Below, piece after piece: positions 1 to 5,839 of a DNA stretch of 5,922 nt; within the stretch, counting starts at the first letter, position 1; the number at the start of each line of letters is the position of its first letter. The position numbers and the translations under genes are program-made. The stretch covers positions 1 to 5,922 of the forward strand of contig JAJQFX010000014.1 in the NCBI GenBank assembly GCA_021200895.1. Direction: 5' to 3'. The stretch is from Clostridiales bacterium. GTDB lineage: Bacteria; Bacillota; Clostridia; Oscillospirales; Oscillospiraceae. The notes beneath the pieces are model-generated. The model was not told the origin of the DNA, made no database searches, and saw only the letters and a program-made list of their open reading frames with translations.

Positions 1-197
1 CTGTGGGCTTCGCCTTGTCCCTCAATCAGGTGGTCTATCCCGATAGAGACGATGTAACTTCACACTGGTGAGACTGCCGCCCATGGCGGCTGGCAGGGAT
101 TGCTGCCCACGTCCCTAGCCTTACGGCGGGACGGGCGGCAATTTTGTTGCCCTTTGGTCGATGAAATCTGACTGTAACCGCCAACCGTTCCAGTTAC
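1..197 (-). other. Non-coding region with multiple hairpins, possible structured RNA
   Basis: No open reading frame of note lies here. Several inverted repeats occur: TCTATC/GATAGA (34-47), GCCGCC/GGCGGC with a CAT loop (76-90), GGCAG/CTGCC (92-107), CGTCCC/GGGACG enclosing GCC/GGC (110-133), and GGCAA/TTGCC (137-151). In the minus-strand sense the 110-133 hairpin ends in a GTAA loop, which as RNA is a GNRA tetraloop; in the plus sense the loop is TTAC. Minus-strand orientation matches the operon. The segment runs off the window edge, so its extent is unknown. It may be a partial structured RNA, a dispersed repeat or non-genic junction DNA. I recognise no RNA family. Confidence 0.4.
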
Positions 198-218
198 TAA
201 CAGCTAACAGCCAACAGC
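198..218. repeat. Three tandem copies of a 7-base unit
   Basis: On the plus strand TAACAGC (198-204), TAACAGC (205-211) and CAACAGC (212-218) are adjacent, with one base difference in the third copy. The run abuts the GC-rich hairpin at 220-236. It lies in non-coding DNA and its function is unknown. Confidence 0.7.
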
Positions 219-219
219 T

Positions 220-236
220 CCGCCCCGCAGGGGCGG
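220..236 (-). other. GC-rich hairpin after the last stop codon
   Basis: CCGCCCC (220-226) and GGGGCGG (230-236) form a perfect 7-bp stem with a 3-base loop, 7 bases past the TAG of the tail-terminator-like gene. No T-run follows on either strand, so it is not a canonical Rho-independent terminator. It could slow 3' exonucleases or be part of a longer folded RNA. Confidence 0.5.
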
Positions 237-243
237 CTAGCCA

Positions 244-633
244 CTAATCAATCAGCCGCATCGTCCTCTTATCCACCTTCCGCCCGAACCGGAACTGCTT
301 ATGCTCGTATCCCAGCCCGGCGGCGCTGACCCCATCGGGGCCGCTGTAGGTGCGTTTCAGCCCCAGCGCCGTCATGGCCTGGTTCACCAGGGCGCTGAGG
401 GCCGTCACCGTCTCCCGGTCAAAGGCCCAGATGTCCACCTGGTAGCTGACGCTGTCCACCACGCTGCACTCTGTGGAGACGTTGCTGTACTCCCCGTAGG
501 TGATGAGGACGCCGTCATTCTCCGTCCTGGGCCAGCTCTGCCGGACGGAAAAGGCCGTCTCCGTCTGGATGCCCTCCAGCGCGGCCTTCACCTGGGCCCT
601 GCCGTCCACCAGCAGGACGCTTGCCTCTGCCAT
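244..633 (-). CDS. Tail-terminator/tail-completion-like neck protein
   Basis: A 129-residue protein in the position occupied by tail-completion or tail-terminator proteins (SPP1 gp17, DUF3168-like). Visible features are an N-terminal helix with VKAALEGIQTE, the strand-like VLITYGEYSNVST, the segment VSYQVDIWAFDRETVTALSALVNQAMTALGLKR (a strand followed by a helix, typical of this fold) and a C-terminal YEHKQFRFGRKVDKRTMRLI strand pair. It would form a ring joining neck and tail. ATG 633 has GGGG with a 7-base spacer, and the leader contains the stop codon of the previous gene. It is the last gene in this window; a GC-rich hairpin follows its TAG within 8 bases. Confidence 0.65.
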   Translation of the reverse strand: MAEASVLLVDGRAQVKAALEGIQTETAFSVRQSWPRTENDGVLITYGEYSNVSTECSVVDSVSYQVDIWAFDRETVTALSALVNQAMTALGLKRTYSGPDGVSAAGLGYEHKQFRFGRKVDKRTMRLID

Positions 634-634
634 A

Positions 635-646
635 CTGTCACCCCGC
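635..646 (-). repeat. Stop/leader 12-mer, copy 2 (head closure to tail terminator junction)
   Basis: Exact second copy of GCGGGGTGACAG, again holding the stop codon of the upstream gene (...EAG stop) and the ribosome-binding G-run for the downstream ATG, here at 633. Confidence 0.6.
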
Positions 647-1027
647 TTCCGAGGCGATGCGGTCCAGCAGGAGCAGCCGATAGGACGGCCACTCCTGCAC
701 CCCCTTCACCTCAAAGAGGCCGCTTTTCAGCAGGATGCGGTCAAAGGGCTGCACCGCCAGGTCGCCGTACACCACCGCCTGGGCCGCGCCCCCCGGCTCC
801 TCGCCGGGCTCCAGCAGGGCGGCTCCGCCGGACGTTCTGCCGGAGGACTGCCACGCCTGGACGCTCTGGAAGCACAGGCCGTCGGCGCTGCCGTCCTCGG
901 CGGTGAAGTCGGGGCTGGACAGGTCGTAGGTGTACACCGTGTCGCCATAGGCGTTCACCCCGGCCCGGCGGCGGAAGAGCCGGAAGCCCTGCCGCCAGGC
1001 GTTGGGGGTGCCCCGGCCCGTCAGCAC
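638..1027 (-). CDS. Head-closure (stopper) protein, SPP1 gp16-like
   Basis: A 129-residue protein predicted to seal the head below the connector until the tail attaches. The layout fits small beta-barrel head-tail joining proteins (Phage_H_T_join-like): a basic N-terminus, a G-N-AYGDTVYTY strand pair near residues 24-35, then AVVYGDLAVQPFDRILLKSGLFEVKGVQEWPSYRLLLL, a strand-rich C-terminal half with the usual P-D-(R)-I-L-x-x-G-x-x-F-E-V pattern. It starts at GTG 1027 with only a weak Shine-Dalgarno and overlaps the connector stop by 7 bases, so translation is probably coupled. The stop lies 5 bases from the next ATG. Assignment rests on size, position and pattern, not on catalytic residues. 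Confidence 0.68.
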   Translation of the reverse strand: MLTGRGTPNAWRQGFRLFRRRAGVNAYGDTVYTYDLSSPDFTAEDGSADGLCFQSVQAWQSSGRTSGGAALLEPGEEPGGAAQAVVYGDLAVQPFDRILLKSGLFEVKGVQEWPSYRLLLLDRIASEAG

Positions 1028-1374
1028 GACACCACCCGGTACCGGGCCAGCGTTTGCAAAATCTCCGCCACGCCGCTCTGGTACTCCGCCTCCGTCAGGT
1101 AGGTAATGTTCTCGCTGACCTGGCCCTCGCTGTAGCTGTAGGACTGCCAGCCGCCATTCTCCGCCATATCCTTCTGGGCGTACAGGGCGGCCAGCTCCAG
1201 CACCTGGGGCAGGAACCGGCGCTCCAGCTCCTCGCAGCCCAGGTAGGTCAGCGCCTCCCGCTCCGCGTCCTCCACCTCGTCCTGGAGGAGGAGCAGCTCA
1301 TCCTCGTCCGGCTCCTCCAGCCCCAGCTTCCGCTGGAGCCGCGCCAGGCAGGATTCCAATACCTCGTCCGTCAT
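1021..1374 (-). CDS. Head-tail connector (adaptor), SPP1 gp15/HK97 gp6-like
   Basis: A small, mostly helical protein of the Phage_connect_1/gp6 type that binds under the portal and starts the neck. The pattern of an N-terminal acidic helix (LGLEEPDEDELLLLQDEVEDAEREALTYLG), a hydrophobic helix LPQVLELAALYAQKD, then the Ser/Gly/Tyr stretch YSEGQVSENITY and a final helix is characteristic of this family. I place the start at ATG 1374 (117 residues), because it has GGGG 8 bases upstream in a leader almost identical to that of the gene at 633. A GTG at 1383, overlapping the capsid stop as GTGA, would give 120 residues. It overlaps the next gene by 7 bases. Confidence 0.8.
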   Translation of the reverse strand: MTDEVLESCLARLQRKLGLEEPDEDELLLLQDEVEDAEREALTYLGCEELERRFLPQVLELAALYAQKDMAENGGWQSYSYSEGQVSENITYLTEAEYQSGVAEILQTLARYRVVSC

Positions 1375-1376
1375 GC

Positions 1377-1388
1377 CTGTCACCCCGC
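1377..1388 (-). repeat. Stop/leader 12-mer, copy 1 (capsid to connector junction)
   Basis: The minus strand reads GCGGGGTGACAG, which holds the final bases of the capsid gene, its TGA stop and the ribosome-binding G-run for the connector ATG at 1374. An identical 12-mer lies at 635-646. Confidence 0.6.
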
Positions 1389-2230
1389 CTTATTGATGGT
1401 CATGAGGGCCAGAGCGCCGGGCTGGAGCACCTTGGCCCCGTAGACGTGGAGGCCCTTCACCGCGTCGGAGAAGTTGTTCTGCAGGCGGTACGCCTCCAAC
1501 TCCACCAGCTGCTCGGCATAAGCCCCGGCGGCGTTGGTGCCGGCCAGCACCTTGTACAGCGTCCCGTCGGTGTTGGGGACGTTGTTACTCAGATGAATTT
1601 CAAAGCCTGCGGCCTCGCCCACCATGCCGCACTGGAGGATGGACTGGTTGTAGCCGGTGCCATTGCCCACGAAGCGGGGGTCTTTCAGCAGCAGCCCGTG
1701 GAACCAGGGGGGGGGATCACCACCCAGCGGCCCAGGGTGGGCACGTTGGCCTCGCTGAGGGCCACCCCCAGATCCACCAGATAGTCATAGGCGTTCTCCT
1801 CGGTGGGGGTGACGGCGGTGCTGTCGTCATATAGGATGTTCCCCTCCTGGCAACCGGACACCAGCAGCTGGGCCAGATACTGGTCGATGACGTCGTTCAT
1901 GTCATAGCTGGCACGCTGCATGGCGGCGTCGATGAGCTTGGGGTTGGACTGGGCGTTGTCAATGTCCTTGATTTGGAAGTTGAAATACTTCGCCTGGTCG
2001 ATGGTCAGGGACTGCTGCGCGCCGTCCACCTCCTCCGGCTCGCCGATGTCGGTGCCGTCATAGTCGGAGATGGTGATGCTGCCGATTTGGTTGATGTGTA
2101 CCGTGTCGCCATAGGCCCGGATGTCCCCCTCATAGTCCCGGTTCATCAGGTTGGCGTAGACGTGGACCTTGTCCAGATGCTCCAGCAGCCGGGCGCTCCA
2201 CACCTCAGGGATAAAGTTTGTAAATGCCAT
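1380..2230 (-). pseudogene. Major capsid protein gene with an apparent frameshift
   Basis: Main shell protein, probably of the HK97 fold and close to Firmicutes proteins annotated as P22 coat protein 5-like. The opening MAFTNFIPEVWSARLLEHLDK, the region AYGDTVHINQIGSI and the segment LTIDQAKYFNFQIKDIDNAQ are typical. The ATG at 2230 has GGAGAG 5 bases upstream. As sequenced, translation runs 181 residues to a TGA at 1685. The correct C-terminal frame continues from the homopolymer of nine C (plus-strand G at 1707-1715) as WFHGLLLKDPRFVGNGTGYN and onward to the stop at 1380. With ten C the protein would be 283 residues, with seven C 282, a normal length for this family. Both halves are otherwise uninterrupted, so the break is one homopolymer length change: sequencing error, recent mutation or recoding. 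Confidence 0.85.
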
Positions 2231-2268
2231 AGAATCTCTCCAATCTTAATCAATAATAGTCACGGCTC

Positions 2269-2757
2269 TCAGCCGTCCCGGCCCAGGGCGGCCATGATGT
2301 CCTCCCAGCGGTCGTTGATTTCCCGGGGGCTCATCTGTTTCAGGCTGTCCCGGTCATAGCCCTGGGGCTGCACCGGCGCCCGGGGCGGCTCCCCGCCCCG
2401 CAGCTTCTCCGCCAGGGCGGCGGTGACCTGCCCCTGCACCAGCCCGGCGAACCGGGCCAGCCGGGCCTCGTCCTCCTCCTGGGGCCCGTCCTTCAGAAAG
2501 GGGGCGAAGGCCGGGTCAAGCCCCGCCTCCCGGAGCTGCCGCTCCAGGGCGTTCTGCCGCAGCAGGTCGTCGCAGCGCACCCGCTCCGCCGCCACCGCCG
2601 CCTCCAGCCGGGCCTGCTCCTCCGCCGCCCAGTCCGCCCTGGCCTGGGCCAGCGCCTGGGTGATTTGGGCCTCCATCTCCTGGAGGGACGGCTCCGCCGC
2701 CTCTGCTCCGGCCTCCGCCTCACCGACAGCGCCGGGGTTCCATACTTCCTCGCTCAC
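2269..2757 (-). CDS. Phage scaffolding protein (DUF4355-like)
   Basis: A 162-residue acidic, Ala/Glu-rich, strongly helical protein that should guide major capsid assembly and leave before or during packaging. Residues about 23-75 are a coiled-coil-like stretch (EMEAQITQALAQARADWAAE onward). The motif AGLDPAFAPFL followed by an acidic segment and ARFAGLVQGQVTAALAEKL resembles the DUF4355 scaffold family found just upstream of capsid genes in Firmicutes phages. The C-terminus (SPREINDRWEDIMAALG) is a conserved-looking short helix, as in scaffold capsid-binding tails. GTG start in a GTGA overlap with the portal stop, with a strong Shine-Dalgarno. No protease motif is visible, consistent with non-proteolytic scaffold release, though this is inferred. 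Confidence 0.8.
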   Translation of the reverse strand: MSEEVWNPGAVGEAEAGAEAAEPSLQEMEAQITQALAQARADWAAEEQARLEAAVAAERVRCDDLLRQNALERQLREAGLDPAFAPFLKDGPQEEDEARLARFAGLVQGQVTAALAEKLRGGEPPRAPVQPQGYDRDSLKQMSPREINDRWEDIMAALGRDG

Positions 2758-4091
2758 GCAAATTCCTCCTGTTCCAGTTTTCTCTGGGCCCGGATGTTCC
2801 GCAGGGCCTCCGCCGGGTCGCGGATGAACCACAGCTGGCCCAGCAGGGTCTGGTCGTCCACGATGCCCTGGAGGCTGGTGACCATGGTGACGATCTCCTC
2901 CTCATTGATGGGGGTGTTCAGGGTGAACACCACGTCCACATCGTCCACGTCCAGCCCCTGCATCTCTCCCTTTACGGTGAGATAGCGGCTGTACAGGGCC
3001 AGCCGCTCCTTGAGGCCCCGCTCCATCCGGCGCATTTTGTTCTTCACCAGCAGGTTCATGGTCAGCAGTTTCAGCTTCAGCGCCTGACCGGAGCTGTTGC
3101 CCGCGAACTGCTGGTCGGACATATCCACCGTCATAGTCATTTTGTGGATGTCCCGCACCAGGGCGTCGGCCAGCACCTGCACGCTCTCCTCGTCAAAGGT
3201 CTTTTGGATGCACTCCGCCCGGGCATCCAGGGGCGCGCCGTCCAGAAACTTCTCTTTAGCCAGGCGGCTCTCGTCCCCCTCCCGCAGGGTCATGCCGAAG
3301 AACACCAGCAGGGCGTCCACGAACTTCCGCTTGTCGGTCAGGCGGCTGCTCATCAGGTCGTTGTAGGCGTCGATGAGGCTGATGACCTGCTCAAAGTCCC
3401 CCTGGCGGTCTCCGTTGTTCTCGTAGGCGATGACCGGCACCGCGCCGAACCAGTGGAACTGGGTCTCCCCCTCCTGGCGGAAGGCGGTCATTTCCACCGT
3501 GGCGCTGCGGAAGGTCTTCACCGTCCGGTCAGTCAGCAGCGTGACGCTGTAATATCGCTCCCCGGCGGTGGTCTCCCGCCTGTCCCACAGGAGGGCGAAC
3601 AGCTTGTTGTGCTCCACCGTGGTGTCGCATACCAGGATGCCGTTGGCGGGGTCGATTTTCGCGCTGCGGGGCAGGGGGTCCTGCTCCGCCGAGGCGTAGC
3701 ACAGCTCCAGGCACTCGCCCCAGATACCCATGCCCCGGCCCAGCTCCTGGTCGATTTCAGCGATGTGCTGGACGTGATAGGCCCGCTCCACCGGGCCGAT
3801 GTCCACCGCGCCGCCGCCTCCGTTGGCTTTGGCGTTGGGGTCGTACTTGACCTCCTCCCCCAGGTAGTAGCCCAGGGCGGTGTCCACCACATATTTGGCG
3901 TAGTTCACCGCCACCCGCACCTCGTCCGGGCTGCGCTTCCCCTGTAAGCTGGGGTGGCGGCCCAGGTAGTAGTCCTGCAACCGGCGATAGCGGCCTGCCG
4001 CCGCCTCCGCCTTGCGCACCAGGTACCGCAGCACCTGGGGGCTGATGTCCTCTAAATCAGGGACTTCACCCCTGTCCAGATAACAAATCAT
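2754..4091 (-). CDS. Portal protein, SPP1 gp6-like
   Basis: A 445-residue portal protein of the SPP1 Gp6-like family (Phage_prot_Gp6), somewhat shorter than SPP1 gp6. It forms the dodecameric ring at one capsid vertex, docks the terminase, nucleates head assembly with the scaffold, and later carries the connector. Family hallmarks are RYRRLQDYYLGRH (residues 34-46) and NYAKYVVDTALGYYLG (63-78). A mid-region INDAYNDL-like segment (here LIDAYNDLMSSRLTDKRKF) precedes hydrophobic ALLVFFG, and a long helical C-terminal part contains GQALKLKLLTMNLLVKNKMRRME, all typical of this family. The ATG at 4091 has GAGGAGG 8 bases upstream. The stop codon overlaps the scaffold start as GTGA. The coding sequence looks intact. 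Confidence 0.94.
   Translation of the reverse strand: MICYLDRGEVPDLEDISPQVLRYLVRKAEAAAGRYRRLQDYYLGRHPSLQGKRSPDEVRVAVNYAKYVVDTALGYYLGEEVKYDPNAKANGGGGAVDIGPVERAYHVQHIAEIDQELGRGMGIWGECLELCYASAEQDPLPRSAKIDPANGILVCDTTVEHNKLFALLWDRRETTAGERYYSVTLLTDRTVKTFRSATVEMTAFRQEGETQFHWFGAVPVIAYENNGDRQGDFEQVISLIDAYNDLMSSRLTDKRKFVDALLVFFGMTLREGDESRLAKEKFLDGAPLDARAECIQKTFDEESVQVLADALVRDIHKMTMTVDMSDQQFAGNSSGQALKLKLLTMNLLVKNKMRRMERGLKERLALYSRYLTVKGEMQGLDVDDVDVVFTLNTPINEEEIVTMVTSLQGIVDDQTLLGQLWFIRDPAEALRNIRAQRKLEQEEFA
2765..2770 (-). promoter_or_regulatory. Ribosome binding site fixing the scaffold GTG start
   Basis: AGGAGG ends 7 bases before the GTG at 2757, inside the last codons of the portal gene. It selects this GTG over an in-frame upstream start at 2832, whose extra residues (Pro/Gly-rich) look like read-through of portal coding sequence. 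Confidence 0.75.
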
Positions 4092-4121
4092 ATCTTCTTC
4101 CTCCTCGTTGTCGTTCCGGGG

Positions 4122-5378
4122 CTACAGCCCCCTGGGGCGGCGGCTGACCCGGGCGCTGCTCCGCCGCACCACGGTGTAGGCGAAGTACCGCACCGCGTCC
4201 ATGCAGTGGTCGTGCTCCTTCACCGGCCTGTCCACCCCCTGAGCCGCCGCCCCCTCGTCCCAGACGTAGGCGGCAAATTCGCTTTTCACATGGGCGCAGT
4301 CGGGGTGGAACAGCAGCCGCCCCTCCCGCAGCAGGTCGCTGACGCAGCGGATGCCGTCCAGCACGCTGTTGTCCGCCTGCTGGACAGGCAGGCCCAGCTG
4401 CCGCAGCTCGGTGATAAAGCTGGCCGCAGACGGGTCAATAATCACCATTTGGGGATATAAACTGGATAAAAAATGGAGCAAATCCTCCGCGTATGCTCCG
4501 TCTGTCTTTTGCTGCTGCCGCTGCCGCCCGTCCCAGTAGTATTCCCGCAGGCAGCACCAGCGGTCGCCCCCCTTCTCCTTCTGCCACAGCAGAAAGACGG
4601 TAGGGTTCCGGGTGCCGTAGTCCACGCTGACGTAGCAGCGTCCGGCGGTTTCCGGCAGGGTGGGCGGCATATGCCGCGCCGGGTCGAAGCCGTCATAGAC
4701 CAGCCCCTCCGCCGCCACCCACAGCCCCCGCACATACCGGTCATAGAACACGCCGGTGTACAGCCGCTCGTACCGTTCCCGGATCTCCGGGGCCAGGGAG
4801 GGGTTGTCCTCCATAGTGAAGTGGAGGTAGAGGATGTTCCGCGCCCTGGCCTGGCGCACCCATTCCAGGTAGAACCAGTGCTCCGGCCCCTCCGGGTTGC
4901 AGTTGAACCAGAATTTGCTGCCCGGCACGCTGCACCGGGCCAGGGCCTGCTCCACAAAGGAGCGGGGCATCAGAGCCACCTCGTCCAGCAGCACGCCGCA
5001 CAGGGTCATGCCCTGGATTTGGGCGTAGCTGCTCTCATCCTTGCCGCCGAAGAGGTAGTAATTGTTCCGGTGGCCGCCCCCGGTAACGGTGATGCGGTTC
5101 TCGCTCCGCCGCTCCTCCAGCTGGAAGAGGCCCTCCAGCCATTGGGGCAGCAGGTTGGTCACGTTCCGCCGGAGGGATTCCACGGTCTTGCCGCACAGGG
5201 CGAACTGCCCGCCGTCAAACCGCTCCATGCTCCACAGCAGGAAGCCCACCGCCATGCTCAGGGTCTTGCCGCTGCGGACGCTGCCGTCGCAGAGGATGCC
5301 GTCGTACCCGGCGAACTCAGTCCTCCGCCACCAGGTCAGGGTCAGCAGCTGCCTCCGGCTGAAGCTCTGGTAAATCAT
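4122..5378 (-). CDS. terL: Terminase large subunit (ATPase-nuclease packaging motor)
   Basis: A 418-residue protein that pumps DNA into the procapsid through the portal and cuts the concatemer. The N-terminal ATPase shows Walker A GSVRSGKT (residues 32-39), Walker B GVLLDE (128-133, catalytic Asp132-Glu133) and the coupling motif FWFNCNPEG (156-164). The C-terminal RNase H-like nuclease shows acidic residues at D253 (SVDYGTRNP), D315 (VIIDPSA) and D394 (HDHCMDAVRY), a spacing close to the SPP1 G2P triad. This fits the Terminase_3/Terminase_3C families and a headful-type or related motor. All catalytic motifs are intact and the length is normal. The start is supported by AAGGAGG 5 bases upstream. 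It overlaps terS by 62 bases and ends 30 bases before the portal gene. Confidence 0.96.
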   Translation of the reverse strand: MIYQSFSRRQLLTLTWWRRTEFAGYDGILCDGSVRSGKTLSMAVGFLLWSMERFDGGQFALCGKTVESLRRNVTNLLPQWLEGLFQLEERRSENRITVTGGGHRNNYYLFGGKDESSYAQIQGMTLCGVLLDEVALMPRSFVEQALARCSVPGSKFWFNCNPEGPEHWFYLEWVRQARARNILYLHFTMEDNPSLAPEIRERYERLYTGVFYDRYVRGLWVAAEGLVYDGFDPARHMPPTLPETAGRCYVSVDYGTRNPTVFLLWQKEKGGDRWCCLREYYWDGRQRQQQKTDGAYAEDLLHFLSSLYPQMVIIDPSAASFITELRQLGLPVQQADNSVLDGIRCVSDLLREGRLLFHPDCAHVKSEFAAYVWDEGAAAQGVDRPVKEHDHCMDAVRYFAYTVVRRSSARVSRRPRGL

Positions 5379-5808
5379 CCCAGCCTCCTTCCACGTCCAG
5401 GGCGGCGTAGAGGTTGTTCTCCACGCTGGCCCCCTTGCCGCCGCCGTCCCCCCAGACCTCCGGCTTCCGCTTTTTCAGCCACAGGGAGATGGCGCTGACA
5501 TCCGGGGCCACCTGCTTGACAGTCTCCGTCTCCTTCCGGTCGCCCTTGGGGCTGACCTCCACTTTCCGCTCTGTGCTGGCAAAGCCCAGGGCCTTTTTCA
5601 GCAGGGCCTCCTCCACCTCGTAGTCCAGCACCTGGCCGCTGCGCGTCAGCGCCTCCCGCAGCTCCGGGAAGCGGGACTGCCACGCCCGCAGGGTGGCTGC
5701 GGTGACGCCCATCCGCTGGGCCAACTCGCCCTCGGTGAGGCCCTCCCGCGCCCAGCCCCGGAGCAGCGTCAGGCCGCTGTCCGCCAGCCAGGGCTCGTAT
5801 TTGTTCAT
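5317..5808 (-). CDS. terS: Terminase small subunit
   Basis: Predicted 163-residue DNA-recognition subunit of the packaging motor, which binds the packaging start site and delivers DNA to the large subunit. Residues about 24-46 form a helix-turn-helix (GLTEGELAQRMGV turn, TAATLRAWQSRF recognition helix), as in Firmicutes phage small terminases. The middle (about 60-125) is charged and probably helical, suited to ring oligomerisation. The motif DVSAISLWLKKRKPEVW is typical of these proteins, where it precedes the C-terminal tail. The start is the ATG at 5808, preceded by GGGAGG with a 6-base spacer. The reading frame is open to an ATG at 5868, but that codon overlaps the -35 element and the extra residues look non-coding. 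The C-terminal 20 codons overlap the start of the large subunit gene. Family assignment rests on HTH plus context. Confidence 0.9.
   Translation of the reverse strand: MNKYEPWLADSGLTLLRGWAREGLTEGELAQRMGVTAATLRAWQSRFPELREALTRSGQVLDYEVEEALLKKALGFASTERKVEVSPKGDRKETETVKQVAPDVSAISLWLKKRKPEVWGDGGGKGASVENNLYAALDVEGGWDDLPELQPEAAADPDLVAED
5384..5390 (-). promoter_or_regulatory. Ribosome binding site of terL inside terS
   Basis: AAGGAGG lies 5 bases before the ATG at 5378, within the coding sequence of terS. It fixes the large terminase start and shows that the 62-base overlap of the two genes is real rather than a mis-called start. Confidence 0.75.
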
Positions 5809-5839
5809 TGCATTCCTCCCTTGCCTGTCTCTGGTTCGG

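Noticed and set aside
137..155. GGCAA/TTGCC hairpin followed by CCTTT as a plus-strand terminator
   Set aside because: Short stem and a weak T-tract, with no plus-strand gene to terminate; kept only as part of the structured region.
140..218. Diversity-generating retroelement template repeat, suggested by AACTGGAACGG on the minus strand
   Set aside because: No array of AAC/AAY codons, no matching variable repeat elsewhere in the window and no reverse transcriptase in view.
198..236. CRISPR array
   Set aside because: Seven-base direct repeats with no spacers do not fit a CRISPR array, and no cas genes are present.
2758..2832. Longer scaffold start at 2832
   Set aside because: It would overlap the portal by 79 bases with a Pro/Gly-rich extension, while GTG 2757 has AGGAGG at 7 bases and a GTGA overlap.
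3144..3947. 267-codon plus-strand open frame opposite the portal gene
   Set aside because: Antisense shadow of a well-supported portal gene; low-complexity composition and no recognisable motif.
4473..5498. 341-codon plus-strand open frame opposite terL and terS
   Set aside because: It lies antisense to a gene with intact Walker and nuclease motifs. Its composition (Pro, Gln, His, Val, Ala) is that of a shadow frame in GC-rich DNA, with no domain visible.
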